From Candidatus Pelethomonas intestinigallinarum (GTDB lineage Bacteria; Bacillota; Clostridia; Oscillospirales; Oscillospiraceae): a stretch of 41,542 nt of DNA. Position numbers and translations under genes: made by a program. Below are positions 7,399 to 15,639 of this stretch, in pieces. The stretch's first letter is position 1, and each line of letters opens with the position of its first letter. The stretch is taken from positions 1-41,542 of the forward strand of contig DVGP01000262.1 in the NCBI GenBank assembly GCA_018712665.1, in the 5' to 3' direction. The notes below the pieces were generated by a model, which saw only the letters and a list, made by a program, of their open reading frames with translations, did no database searches and was not told the DNA's origin.

Positions 7399-9108
7399 CT
7401 ACAGCTCCCGCATCAGGTGGAAGGACTGCATGAGCTGCACCGTGCCGTAGCCCCACTGCTCGTTGGGGTAGCTGAGGGCCGGGGTCCGCAGGGCCCCCCG
7501 GATTAGATAGGCCCGGATCTGGTAGGTGCTCATGGAGGGGTCGTTGCCCTCCACCACCCCCCACTGGAGCATCAGGGCGCAGACCCCCGCGAGCACCGCC
7601 GCCGCCGCGCTGGTGCCGGTGAGGGTGCCGTAGCCGTAGGGCCAGTATCCCCCCACCGCCACCCCCGGCGCCGTCAGGTCCGGCAGCTGGACCCCGGAGC
7701 GGGCCGGGCCCCAGGAGGAGGCGGGCCAGATGCTGCCGTTGGCGCTGTTGTAGGCCCCGCAGCAGATGACCCCCACGGCGGTGGAGGGGACGGTGACGGT
7801 GTAGCTGGGGGAGGCGGTGAGGAACTCCACCGTGGGGGAGACGAACCCCGCCATGGGCAGCCAGGCGTGGTAGCTGCCGTCCAGGATGATGTCCCCGTGG
7901 AGGGTGACAGTCCAGATCCCCGGAGTGGCCCCCAGGATGCGGACCACCGTGAGCTGGCTGCCGCTGCCCTCCACCGGGAAGAGGTACTCGATCTGGATCC
8001 TGGTGTTTTCCAGGATCAGCTTCACCTCCGTGGTCACCCCGGGCCGGGCGGGCACCCTCCCCACCAGCTCCCCGGTGGGGGAGCGGACGGAGAGGGAGAG
8101 CCGGTCCGCCACAGTGTTCCATACGGACAGCCAGACATCCCCGGCCTGCTCCCCCACCCGGATGTCCAGGTCCCGGGTCTCCCCCGCCTCGGCGATGCGG
8201 CCCATGGCATGGTGGTTCTCCTGAGCCTCGTTCCCCGCCGCCGCGCACAGGCACACCCCCCGCTGGATGGAGGCGCCGCCCAGGTACTCCTCAAAGACGC
8301 TGAAGCCGTCGTGGCCGCCGAAGTTGGTCCCCAGCCCCAGGCAGATCACCACCGGCCGATCCAGTTCCCGGGCCTTTTTCAGAATGTACTCCACCCCCAC
8401 CATCACGTCGCTGGAGGAGTAGGCCTCCGACTGCTCCGGCGGGACGCAGTACTTCTCCCGGTAGAAGGGCTTGGCATTGCGCAGCTTCACGGCGATGATC
8501 TCCCCGTCGGGGGCCGCGCCGATGAAGTCGTCGATGCTCCGCCCGGCGGCCACCGAGGCCAGGAAGGTGCCGTGGCCCGCCTGGTCCCGCTGGGGCACCA
8601 CCTGGTAGGGAGCCCCGGAGGCCAGGGCGGCGGCGATGTCCGCGCCGGTGTACTCCCTGCCGTAGACGAAGCCCTGGGGCGGCTCCCCCTCCTCCGCCGT
8701 CTGGTCGAAGAGATAGCGGATCTTGCTGGAGCCGTCCTCATAGCGGAACACCGGCTGGGTGTAGTCGATACCGGTGTCCACGAAACCCAGGAGCACCCCC
8801 CGCCCCTTCAGGTTCAGGTAGGGCTGGTTCTGGACCTGGATGACCCCCGCCGCCTCCAGGGCAGGCCGGTCCAGAAGGCCCAGGACCACGGCGGCGGAGC
8901 TGATGAAGCCGGGGCCCATGGCGTCCATCAGCTTGGGGAAGTTCTCCCGCTTCACATAGCAGAGCACATACCTGCCGGAGAGGACCTGGGCCACCACCAC
9001 CTCCCCGCTGGTCCTGACGTAGTCGAAGAAGGCGTCGCTGGCCCGGGTGACGAAGTCCACCGCGTCCGGGGACTGGATGAATTCCCGCAGCTCTGGGGAG
9101 ACCGCCAT
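7399..9108 (-). CDS. Csp-type subtilisin-family (S8) protease, second of a tandem pair
   Basis: A 569-residue S8 serine protease of the clostridial Csp group. After an N-terminal region (1-100, putative prodomain) the triad is complete: Asp111 in FVDTGID, His179 in GHGTFLASVAAG, Ser500 in GTSAAAAVLAG; Asn293 (AAGNE) is the oxyanion residue. A long insert between Asn293 and Ser500, including a beta-rich region (about 320-410), is typical of Csp proteins (jelly-roll domain). No signal peptide is visible, in agreement with packaging into the spore rather than secretion. Its ATG overlaps the stop of the upstream protease (TGATG), so they are coupled. In Clostridium, Csp proteases cleave pro-SleC during germination; the sleC-like gene lies divergently next to this pair. 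Which paralogue does the cleavage cannot be told. Confidence 0.88.
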   Translation of the reverse strand: MAVSPELREFIQSPDAVDFVTRASDAFFDYVRTSGEVVVAQVLSGRYVLCYVKRENFPKLMDAMGPGFISSAAVVLGLLDRPALEAAGVIQVQNQPYLNLKGRGVLLGFVDTGIDYTQPVFRYEDGSSKIRYLFDQTAEEGEPPQGFVYGREYTGADIAAALASGAPYQVVPQRDQAGHGTFLASVAAGRSIDDFIGAAPDGEIIAVKLRNAKPFYREKYCVPPEQSEAYSSSDVMVGVEYILKKARELDRPVVICLGLGTNFGGHDGFSVFEEYLGGASIQRGVCLCAAAGNEAQENHHAMGRIAEAGETRDLDIRVGEQAGDVWLSVWNTVADRLSLSVRSPTGELVGRVPARPGVTTEVKLILENTRIQIEYLFPVEGSGSQLTVVRILGATPGIWTVTLHGDIILDGSYHAWLPMAGFVSPTVEFLTASPSYTVTVPSTAVGVICCGAYNSANGSIWPASSWGPARSGVQLPDLTAPGVAVGGYWPYGYGTLTGTSAAAAVLAGVCALMLQWGVVEGNDPSMSTYQIRAYLIRGALRTPALSYPNEQWGYGTVQLMQSFHLMREL

Positions 9109-10670
9109 CACACCGCCCTCCTCTCCCGCTGGCTCACCAGCTCCCGCATGGTACCGCACAGATACAGCTTCCCATAGCCCCACAGGGGGTTGGGATAGTC
9201 CCAGAAGGGGCTGCGGGCCGCCCGCTTGATGAGGAAGGCCCGCACCCGCTGGCCGTAGAGGTAGGGGTCGTTGCCCCGAACGATCCCCCACTCCATCATC
9301 AGCGCCGCGGAGCCGGTGACGAAGGGTGCGGCCATGCTGGTGCCGGTGAAGGCGTCGTAGCCGCCGCCGGCCTTGGCGGTGTAGATCCCCTCCGCCGGGG
9401 CGGTGATGTCCAGCAGGACCCGGCACCGGGAGTCTCCCCGGCCGGAGAAGGTGCTCACCGTCTCCGTGGCGGGGCGGTAGCCCCCCACGGAGATCACCCG
9501 CTGGGCGGTGGCCGGCAGGGTGATGGTCAGGTCCGCCTCCGGCCGAAGAAAGGCAGTGTTTTTCCCCACCTCCTCCACCGTGGGCAGCCAGATGTCGAAC
9601 CAGCCGTTCACCACCTGGGTGCCGGTGCACCGCAGCCGCCACAGGCCGTCCAGCCCCCCCGGCGGCGCCTCCAGCTGGAAGTAGAGCTCCTGGGCGGCGG
9701 TGTAGGGGTTGGGGCCGCTCCACACAGCGGTGGCCAGGACGTCTCCGAAGGTGAAGGGCCAGACCCGCCGGTTAGGGGTGATGATCCCCGTGGTCTGGCC
9801 GCCGGGAGTGATGAGCTCAAACTGCGCGGTATCCACAAACCCCTTCCACAGGGAGAGGTAGATCCTCTCCCGCCGGGTGGAAACCACAAACTCCGCCTCC
9901 ACCGTTTCCCCCTCCACCAGCTGGTCCCGGAAGTGGTGACCCGCGTCCCCCTCGTTGCCGGCGGCGCAGACGATGACGGTCTTCCACACCTGGGCCATCT
10001 CGTCGATATAGGTCTCGAAGAGGGACTGGCCCTGGTGGGAGCCCTCGTTGGTGCCGTAGCTGATGTTGATGGCGCAGGGCAGGTTGGCCTCCCGGGCCCG
10101 GTCAATGATGTACTTCACCCCCCGCATCACGTCGGTGGTCCGGGCCCCGGGCCGCATCTTTACAATAATGAGAGAGGCCAGGGGCGCCGCACCGCCGCTT
10201 CCCGCAGCGATGCCCGCCACGGCGGTGCCGTGTCCTTCCGTGTCCCGGCTGGGCACGTTCCCCCGGTCGATGTCCCCGGCGGAGAACTCCGCCCCCAGGT
10301 GGGACCAGGGCGGCGGCGTCCCCTGGCCGGATATGTCCCACAGCCACAGCACCCGGGTATTCCCCGTCTCCGTCAGAAACTCCGGGTGGGTCAGGTCGAT
10401 GCCGGAGTCGATGATCCCCACTGCTGTCCCCTGGCCGGTGAGGCCGAAGCCCTCCTGGCGCTGGACGGGGGTGATGCAGGCGGCGTCCAGGTCCGAGCGC
10501 AGCACCGGGGAGAGCCGCTCCGCCGGCTCGTAGTACTCGATCTGGCTGTACCGGCCCAGGCGCTGGGCCTCCATAGGCTCCAACTCCAAAATCGCGTACC
10601 CCTCCCCCAGGATCTCCGTGGTGTAGCCCAGGGACAGGATATCCCCGCTGTATTTGACGATATACTCCAT
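9108..10670 (-). CDS. Csp-type subtilisin-family (S8) protease, first of a tandem pair (CspB-like)
   Basis: A 520-residue S8 protease. Residues 1-55 resemble the short Csp prodomain (YAILELEPMEAQRLGRYSQIEYYEPAERL-like ending, where autocleavage is expected). The triad is intact: Asp88 (GIIDSGIDLTHPEF), His147 (EGHGTAVAGIAAG), Ser445 (FTGTSMAAPFVTG), with Asn239 (AAGNE) as oxyanion residue. A jelly-roll-type insert lies between about 255 and 370. GGGAG is placed 7 bases before the ATG. It heads a two-gene operon with the downstream S8 protease and is divergent from the sleC-like gene across 95 bases. Calling it CspB-like rests on context and the intact triad, not on a phylogeny. Confidence 0.88.
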   Translation of the reverse strand: MEYIVKYSGDILSLGYTTEILGEGYAILELEPMEAQRLGRYSQIEYYEPAERLSPVLRSDLDAACITPVQRQEGFGLTGQGTAVGIIDSGIDLTHPEFLTETGNTRVLWLWDISGQGTPPPWSHLGAEFSAGDIDRGNVPSRDTEGHGTAVAGIAAGSGGAAPLASLIIVKMRPGARTTDVMRGVKYIIDRAREANLPCAINISYGTNEGSHQGQSLFETYIDEMAQVWKTVIVCAAGNEGDAGHHFRDQLVEGETVEAEFVVSTRRERIYLSLWKGFVDTAQFELITPGGQTTGIITPNRRVWPFTFGDVLATAVWSGPNPYTAAQELYFQLEAPPGGLDGLWRLRCTGTQVVNGWFDIWLPTVEEVGKNTAFLRPEADLTITLPATAQRVISVGGYRPATETVSTFSGRGDSRCRVLLDITAPAEGIYTAKAGGGYDAFTGTSMAAPFVTGSAALMMEWGIVRGNDPYLYGQRVRAFLIKRAARSPFWDYPNPLWGYGKLYLCGTMRELVSQRERRAV

Positions 10671-10765
10671 GGCTTCACTCCCTGCCTTGTTGTTCCGCCC
10701 ACCCCCGACGGTACTGCCGGGCCCGTGGGCGCATACACTAGTATACGGAAAGGAGGGATGCCGTT

Positions 10766-11995
10766 ATGAATCCGGCATACATAGGCAGAGGGACCCTGCA
10801 GGTGGTGGTCACCGTGGGCGATGACCCGTCGCCCATCCAGGGGGCCCGGGTCCGCGTCACCGACCCCGCCGACGGCGCCGTCCTGGCGGAGCTGACCACC
10901 GACAGCTCCGGACAGACGGAGACCATCGAGCTGCCCACGCCGCCCATCGAGGATTCCATCGCCGAGAGCGATGTGCGCCCCTACGCCACCTACAACGTCA
11001 CCGCCACCGCCGAGGGCTTCGAGACGCTGCACATCAGCGGCGTGCAGCTCCTGCCCGACAGCCTCTCGGTCCAGCGCTCGTCCATGGGGCCCGCCAAAGA
11101 GGGGTTCAACGTCCGCAACGTCATGCTGGAGCCCCACACCCTCTGGGGGGACTTTCCTCCCAAGATCCCGGAGGACGAGGTCAAGCCCCTGCCGGACGCC
11201 GGAGGGCTGGTGGTGCTGCCAAAGCCGGTGGTCCCGGAATTCATCGTGGTCCACATGGGGGTCCCCAGCGACAGCAGCGCCCCCAACCACTGGATCTTCT
11301 TCCGGGACTACATCAAAAACGTGGCCTGCAGCGAGATCTACTCCACCTGGCAGACCGAGGCCATCAAAGCCAACGTCCTGGCGATTTTGTCCTTCACCCT
11401 CAACCGGGTGTTCACCGAGTGGTACCGGGGGAAGGGCTACGACTTCACCATCACCAACTCCACCGCCTACGACCAGTCCTTCGTCATGGGCCGGACCATC
11501 TTCGAGAGCATCTCCCAGGTGGTGGACGACATCTTCACCACCTATATCACCCGGGAGGGCATCTCCCAGCCCCTGTTCGCCCAGTACTGCGACGGGCGGC
11601 GGGTCCAGTGCAACGGCCTGAGCCAGTGGGGGTCCCAGGCCCTGGCGGAGCAGGGGCTGGACGCCGTCTCCATCCTGCGGCGGTACTACGGCAGCGACAT
11701 CTACCTGACCACAGCGGAGAAGGTGGAGGGCGTTCCCATGTCCTTCAACGGCCAGGTGCTGTCCCTGGGCTCCCAGGGGGAGGACGTGCGGACCATCCAG
11801 AGCCAGCTCAACGCCATCTCCAACAACTTCCCCGCCATCGGCAAGCTCCGGGTGGACGGCGTCTACGGCCCCGCCACGCAGCAGTCCGTCCTCACCTTCC
11901 AGCAGGTCTTCCACATGCCCCAGACCGGGGAGGTGGATTTCGCCACCTGGTACTCCATCTCTAATATCTATGTGGCCGTCACCGGCATGGCGTAA
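10766..11995 (+). CDS. sleC: SleC-like spore cortex-lytic enzyme (pre-pro form)
   Basis: A 409-residue protein closely resembling clostridial SleC, the peptidoglycan hydrolase that degrades spore cortex in germination. Residues 1-100 are a beta-sandwich-like pro-region (VVVTVGDDPSPIQGARVRVTD). Residues 100-150 form a linker where Csp cleavage is expected in relatives. Residues 155-310 are a SpoIID-like lytic transglycosylase domain with SEIYSTWQTEAIKANVLA (putative catalytic Glu190) and QYCDG; residues 335-395 are a peptidoglycan-binding domain (GEDVRTIQSQLNAI, VDGVYGPATQQSVLTFQ). No signal peptide is needed for forespore-made SleC. AAGGAGGG lies 8 bases before the ATG. The divergent Csp-type proteases are its likely activators. 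Identification is from remembered family sequence similarity and context. Confidence 0.88.
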   Translation: MNPAYIGRGTLQVVVTVGDDPSPIQGARVRVTDPADGAVLAELTTDSSGQTETIELPTPPIEDSIAESDVRPYATYNVTATAEGFETLHISGVQLLPDSLSVQRSSMGPAKEGFNVRNVMLEPHTLWGDFPPKIPEDEVKPLPDAGGLVVLPKPVVPEFIVVHMGVPSDSSAPNHWIFFRDYIKNVACSEIYSTWQTEAIKANVLAILSFTLNRVFTEWYRGKGYDFTITNSTAYDQSFVMGRTIFESISQVVDDIFTTYITREGISQPLFAQYCDGRRVQCNGLSQWGSQALAEQGLDAVSILRRYYGSDIYLTTAEKVEGVPMSFNGQVLSLGSQGEDVRTIQSQLNAISNNFPAIGKLRVDGVYGPATQQSVLTFQQVFHMPQTGEVDFATWYSISNIYVAVTGMA

Positions 11996-12007
11996 GGAGG
12001 GCGGCGG

Positions 12008-12457
12008 ATGATACCGTACTGCTTCGACCGCCCGGCGGCGGTGGCCCGCATGTCGGGGGGCGGCGTCACCGGCGCCGTCTCCTTCTTCTGCCGCCGGGGG
12101 GAGGTCTACGTGGCCGCCGACATCAGGGGACTGCCCCGGGAGGCGGACCCCTGCAAGTGCCGGGTCTTCGGCTTCCACATCCACGAGGGCCGGGACTGCG
12201 GAGGGGAGGGCTTCGCCGACACCGGCGGGCATCTGGATCTGGCGGGCTGCCCCCACCCCTGCCACACCGGGGACCTGCCGCCGCTGCTCGCCTGGGACGG
12301 CCGGGCGTTCCTGATCGCAAGGACCGGGCGCTTCCGCCTGGCGGACGTCATCGGCCGCACGGTGGTCATCCACGCCATGCCCGACGACTTCGCCACCCAG
12401 CCCTCGGGCCACTCCGGGGAGAAGATCGCCTGCGGCGTGATCCGCCGGGTATCGTGA
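12008..12457 (+). CDS. Cu/Zn superoxide dismutase-family protein
   Basis: A 149-residue SodC-family protein without a signal peptide. Metal ligands can be matched: His57 and His59 (FGFHIHEG, copper), His75 (GGHLD, bridging), His83, His86 and Asp89 (HPCHTGD, zinc), His122 (VIHAMPDD, copper). The zinc loop is shortened: only two residues separate His83 and His86. The active-site arginine of classic enzymes (before LACGVI) is Lys139 here. Cys64 and Cys142 may form the usual disulfide. It starts 12 bases after sleC with AAGGAGGG overlapping the sleC stop, so it is probably co-expressed during sporulation and may protect the spore surface or have lost activity. The family call is firm and the activity inferred. 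Confidence 0.85.
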   Translation: MIPYCFDRPAAVARMSGGGVTGAVSFFCRRGEVYVAADIRGLPREADPCKCRVFGFHIHEGRDCGGEGFADTGGHLDLAGCPHPCHTGDLPPLLAWDGRAFLIARTGRFRLADVIGRTVVIHAMPDDFATQPSGHSGEKIACGVIRRVS

Positions 12458-12469
12458 ATCATAAATGAA

Positions 12470-12493
12470 GGCGGCCGGCAAATGCCGGCCGCC
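12470..12493. terminator. Bidirectional terminator-like hairpin between the SOD and aldehyde dehydrogenase genes
   Basis: An 11-bp perfect GC stem (12470-12480 with 12483-12493, AA loop) lies between two converging genes. U-tracts are weak on both sides (CTTTTATTT further along on plus, TTCATTTAT on minus), so termination efficiency is uncertain. Confidence 0.6.
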
Positions 12494-12508
12494 GAGACGT
12501 TACCGCTT

Positions 12509-13888
12509 TTATTTCAGGAACATACGGACCAGCTTCTCCTTGAAGGGTTGGTAGGGCTGGTAGCGCATGGGAAGGTCCAGCCAGGTCTGCTTGTCCACGA
12601 CGCTCTTGTGGTGGGAGAAGGTGTCGAAGCCCACCTTCCCGTGGTAGGCCCCCATGCCGCTGGCCCCCACGCCGCCGAAGCCCATGGCGCTGGTGGCCAA
12701 GTGGATGATGGTGTCGTTGACGCAGCCGCCGCCGAACTGGCACCGGCTGGTGACATACCGGACATGCTGTTTGTCGCTGGTGAAGAGGTAGAGTGCCAGG
12801 GGGTGGGGCCGGCTGTTGACCTGGGCGGCCGCCTCCTCCAGGGTCTGGAAGGTCAGCACCGGCAGGATGGGCCCGAAGATCTCCTCCCCCATCACCGGGT
12901 CCTCCCAGGTGACATTGTCCATCACCGTGGGCTCGATCCGGCACCGGTCCTCCTCCAGGCCGCCGCCGAAGACCACCTTCTCCCGGTCGATCAGGCCGGC
13001 GAGGCGGCGGAAGTGCTTCTGGTTGATGATCTTTCCGTAGTTCTCGTTGTCCAGGGGCCGCTCCCCGAACTGGGCGCGGATCTCCTTCCCGATGGCCTGG
13101 ACCAGCCGGTCCTTGACGGACGCCTCGCAGTAGAGGTAGTCCGGCGCCACGCAGGTCTGGCCGCAGTTGAGGAACTTCCCGAAGACGATCCGCTTGGCCG
13201 CCAGGGGGATGTTGGCGGTGCGGTCCACGATGCAGGGGCTCTTTCCCCCCAGCTCCAGGGTCACAGGCGTCAGGTGCTCGGCGGCCTGCCGGAGCACCTC
13301 CCTGCCCACCGCCTGGCTGCCGGTGAAGAAGATGTAGTCGAACGCCTCCCGGAGCAGGCACTGGTTCTCCTCCCGCCCGCCGGAGATCACCGCCACATAG
13401 GAGGAATCGAAGCAGGAGGAGATGATCTTCTCGATGACGGCGCTGGTGTGTGGGGAGTAGGCGCTGGGCTTGAGCACCACGGTGTTCCCCGCCGCCAGGG
13501 CGTCGGCCAGGGGGTCCATGGTCAGCATGAAGGGGTAGTTCCAGGGGCTCATGATCAGGACCACCCCGTAGGGGGATGGCTTCACAAAGCTCCTGGCGTG
13601 GAACTGGGCCAGGGGGGTGGGGACCCGCCGCTCCGCGGCGAAGCGCCGGGTGTGGCGGATCATGTAGGAGATCTCGCTGCAGGTCAGCCCCACCTCGCAC
13701 ATGTAGCTCTCAAAGCCGCTCTTGCCCAGGTCCGCTTTCAGCGCGGCGTTGATCTCCGCCTCACTGTCCAGAATGGCTGTCCGCAGGCGCTGAAGCGCCT
13801 GAACGCGCTTTTCCACGGGCAGCGTGGCGCCGCTGGAAAAGTAGGCCCGCTGCGTATCCAAAATATGTCGGATCTGTTCCTGGTTCAT
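12509..13888 (-). CDS. Aldehyde dehydrogenase, class-3-like
   Basis: A 459-residue NAD(P)-dependent aldehyde dehydrogenase. Seen: SPWNYPF (114-120, cofactor pocket), NTVVLKPS, FFTGS, the general base Glu212 in LELGGKSP and the catalytic Cys246 in CGQTCVAPDY. The length and the short N-terminus fit ALDH3-type enzymes, which oxidise medium- or long-chain aldehydes to acids. It is the last gene of the MarR-ADH-ALDH operon. The ATG at 13888 has GGAGGAG at the right distance, but this start lies 128 bases inside the annotated end of the ADH gene in another frame. Alone, the sequence does not reveal the substrate; pairing with an alcohol dehydrogenase suggests alcohol/aldehyde turnover or detoxification. 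Confidence 0.92.
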   Translation of the reverse strand: MNQEQIRHILDTQRAYFSSGATLPVEKRVQALQRLRTAILDSEAEINAALKADLGKSGFESYMCEVGLTCSEISYMIRHTRRFAAERRVPTPLAQFHARSFVKPSPYGVVLIMSPWNYPFMLTMDPLADALAAGNTVVLKPSAYSPHTSAVIEKIISSCFDSSYVAVISGGREENQCLLREAFDYIFFTGSQAVGREVLRQAAEHLTPVTLELGGKSPCIVDRTANIPLAAKRIVFGKFLNCGQTCVAPDYLYCEASVKDRLVQAIGKEIRAQFGERPLDNENYGKIINQKHFRRLAGLIDREKVVFGGGLEEDRCRIEPTVMDNVTWEDPVMGEEIFGPILPVLTFQTLEEAAAQVNSRPHPLALYLFTSDKQHVRYVTSRCQFGGGCVNDTIIHLATSAMGFGGVGASGMGAYHGKVGFDTFSHHKSVVDKQTWLDLPMRYQPYQPFKEKLVRMFLK

Positions 13889-15098
13889 TTCGCTCCTCCA
13901 TGACCTCGTAGTAGAATCGTTCCAGCTCCCCGGCGTCCAGCAGCACCGGCACCGGGTAGAGGGGGTTGGCCTCCTTGTCGGCGTACCGGGCCAGCCGGGG
14001 GACGTCCTCCCGGCGGATCTCCGGGATGGTGGTGGGGATGTCCAGCCGCCGCTCCATGCCCCGGATGGCCTGGATGAATCTCTCCGCCCCCGCCCGGGGG
14101 CTGTCATTGGCAGCGGCCACGCCCGCGACAACCGCCAAACGGTGGAGGGGCTGATAGGCCGCCTCGCCGTAAAACGCCAGGACGTTGGGCAGCAGCACCG
14201 CGTTGGCCAGGCCGTGGGGGACGTTGTACTGCCCGCCCAGGGAGTGGGCCACCGCGTGGACGTAGCCCACATAGGACTTGGTGAAGGCGCTGCCCGCCAG
14301 GAAGGCCGCCTGCAGCATGTTGGCCCGGGCCTCCATGTTGCCGCCGTCGGCGCAGGCGGTCTCCAGGTTGGCAAAGATCAGCCTCACCGCCTCCTCCGCG
14401 TCCCGGCGGGTGTCCCGGGTGGTGGACCGGCCGATATACGCCTCCACCGCGTGGGTCAGGGCGTCCAGGCCCGTGGTGGCGGTGATGTGCCGGGGCAGCT
14501 GCCGGGTGACCTCCGGGTCCAGCACCGCGTAGTGGGGGATCAGGGGGAAGTCGTTGATGGGGTACTTGTGCCGGGTGCCACTGTCGGTGATGACGGCGGC
14601 CAGGGTGGTCTCGCTGCCGGTGCCGGCGGTGGTGGGGACGGCGATCAGGAGGGGCAGACGCCTGTGGACCTTCAAGATCCCTTTCATTTTCGCCAAGCTC
14701 TGCCGGGGCTTCGCCACCCGGGCCCCCACCGCCTTGGCGCAGTCGATGGAGGACCCGCCGCCGAAGCCGATGATGGCCTGACACCCGTTGGTCAGGTACA
14801 GCGCCCTGGCCTCCTCCACGTTGTCCGTGGTGGGGTTGGCCACCGTCCTGTCGTACACCGTGCACTGGATGCCCTCCCGGGCCAGGAGCTCCTCGGTGTG
14901 GGCGGTAATGCCGAGGCCGCGGATGCTGGCATCCGTCACCAGCAGCACCCGGCGGACGCCCTTCTCCCGAAACAGGCCGGGCAGCAGGTCCGTCCCCGTC
15001 AGGATCTCGGGCCTGCGGTAGGGGAGAAGGGGGATGGCCAGGTGAAAAACAGTTTGAAAGGCTCTGCAGTAGACCTTCTTGATGGGATGCATACTCAT
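13761..15098 (-). CDS. Iron-containing alcohol dehydrogenase with unusual C-terminal extension
   Basis: A 445-residue group-III alcohol dehydrogenase. Seen: the NAD-binding GFGGGSSIDCAKAVG and PTTAGTGSE, and metal-binding regions LDALTHAVEAYIG and HAVAHSLGGQYNVPHGLANA, whose histidines coordinate iron. It interconverts alcohols and aldehydes. Family members usually end near the matched FYYEVM; here the frame continues about 47 residues with low-complexity, Arg/Ala/Ser-rich sequence, reading across the start of the downstream ALDH gene in another frame. That tail may reflect a lost stop codon or a sequencing error. The start overlaps the MarR stop (ATGA), so the two are coupled. Confidence 0.9.
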   Translation of the reverse strand: MSMHPIKKVYCRAFQTVFHLAIPLLPYRRPEILTGTDLLPGLFREKGVRRVLLVTDASIRGLGITAHTEELLAREGIQCTVYDRTVANPTTDNVEEARALYLTNGCQAIIGFGGGSSIDCAKAVGARVAKPRQSLAKMKGILKVHRRLPLLIAVPTTAGTGSETTLAAVITDSGTRHKYPINDFPLIPHYAVLDPEVTRQLPRHITATTGLDALTHAVEAYIGRSTTRDTRRDAEEAVRLIFANLETACADGGNMEARANMLQAAFLAGSAFTKSYVGYVHAVAHSLGGQYNVPHGLANAVLLPNVLAFYGEAAYQPLHRLAVVAGVAAANDSPRAGAERFIQAIRGMERRLDIPTTIPEIRREDVPRLARYADKEANPLYPVPVLLDAGELERFYYEVMEERNEPGTDPTYFGYAAGLLFQRRHAARGKARSGASAPADSHSGQ

Positions 15099-15550
15099 AT
15101 GGGTTCCTCCGTCGAGCAGATCTGCTCCAAATTTCGGGCAATGACGCCCAGGGCGCGGTAGAAGTCCTCCCGCTGGCCGTCGGTAAGCCCCCGGCCTCCC
15201 CGCTGGACAGCCTGCCGGATCTTACCGGTCATCCGCTCCGCGGCGGCCCGTCCGGCCTCCGTCAGACGGAGCTTGGCCCGGTAGCGGCGCTTGCCGCCCT
15301 CCTCCGGGAGCTCCACCAGCCCCAGCTCCTCCAGCCGGGCCAACGCCCGGGAGACGGCGGCCTTGTCCTCCAGGCTGCGCTCGGCGAGCTCCGCGGCGGT
15401 GAGGCCCTCCGGGTGCTGCCGCAGCTGGAACAGGCACATCACGTGGCTCCCCTTCAGTCCCAACGCCTCCATCTCCCGGTCCTTGATCCGCTGGATACAC
15501 CGGTAGATCCGGTTGATGGTCAGGACAAAGGTCTCGAACCGATCCGTCAC
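15095..15550 (-). CDS. MarR-family transcriptional regulator
   Basis: A 151-residue winged-helix regulator. Seen: a helical dimerisation N-terminus, then LTAAELAERSLEDKAAVSRALARLEELGLVE (helix-turn-helix) and the wing RRYRAKLRLTEAGRAAAERM. The start is a GTG at 15550 with AAGGGGGG upstream; longer in-frame readings to about 15949 run through the promoter and terminator region and lack MarR-like sequence. It probably represses its own operon (MarR, alcohol dehydrogenase, aldehyde dehydrogenase), since a perfect dyad overlaps the promoter. The ligand may be an aldehyde, phenolic or other small lipophile, but none can be read from sequence. Confidence 0.88.
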   Translation of the reverse strand: MTDRFETFVLTINRIYRCIQRIKDREMEALGLKGSHVMCLFQLRQHPEGLTAAELAERSLEDKAAVSRALARLEELGLVELPEEGGKRRYRAKLRLTEAGRAAAERMTGKIRQAVQRGGRGLTDGQREDFYRALGVIARNLEQICSTEEPI

Positions 15551-15583
15551 ACCGCCGCCCCCCTTTTTCAGGAAATCCTCCTG

Positions 15584-15612
15584 ATCATAGCAGAAAGATG
15601 TTGATGTGTCAA
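15584..15612 (-). promoter_or_regulatory. Promoter of the MarR-ADH-ALDH operon
   Basis: On the minus strand a consensus TTGACA (15612-15607) and TATGAT (15589-15584) are separated by exactly 17 bases, followed by a short leader to the MarR ribosome site. It is one of the best sigma-A matches in the window. Confidence 0.8.
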
Positions 15613-15617
15613 CATCT
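15596..15617. promoter_or_regulatory. Probable MarR operator overlapping the -35 box
   Basis: A perfect 9-bp inverted repeat, AGATGTTGA (15596-15604) and TCAACATCT (15609-15617), with a 4-base spacer. It overlaps the -35 hexamer of the MarR operon and has the size and symmetry of MarR operators, so autorepression is likely. Confidence 0.7.
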
Positions 15618-15639
15618 ATTGTGCCCACAACAGCGCAAA

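Noticed and set aside
10671..10765. A sporulation (sigma-G or sigma-F) promoter between sleC and the Csp proteases
   Set aside because: TATACTA-like sequence exists on the minus strand (10744-10738) and CATACAC on plus, but neither has a matching -35 element at the right distance, so it was not called.
10391..12481. Open frame of about 700 residues on the minus strand across sleC and the SOD-like gene
   Set aside because: No motif or signal is present and it overlaps the start of a real protease gene; it is a reverse-strand shadow.
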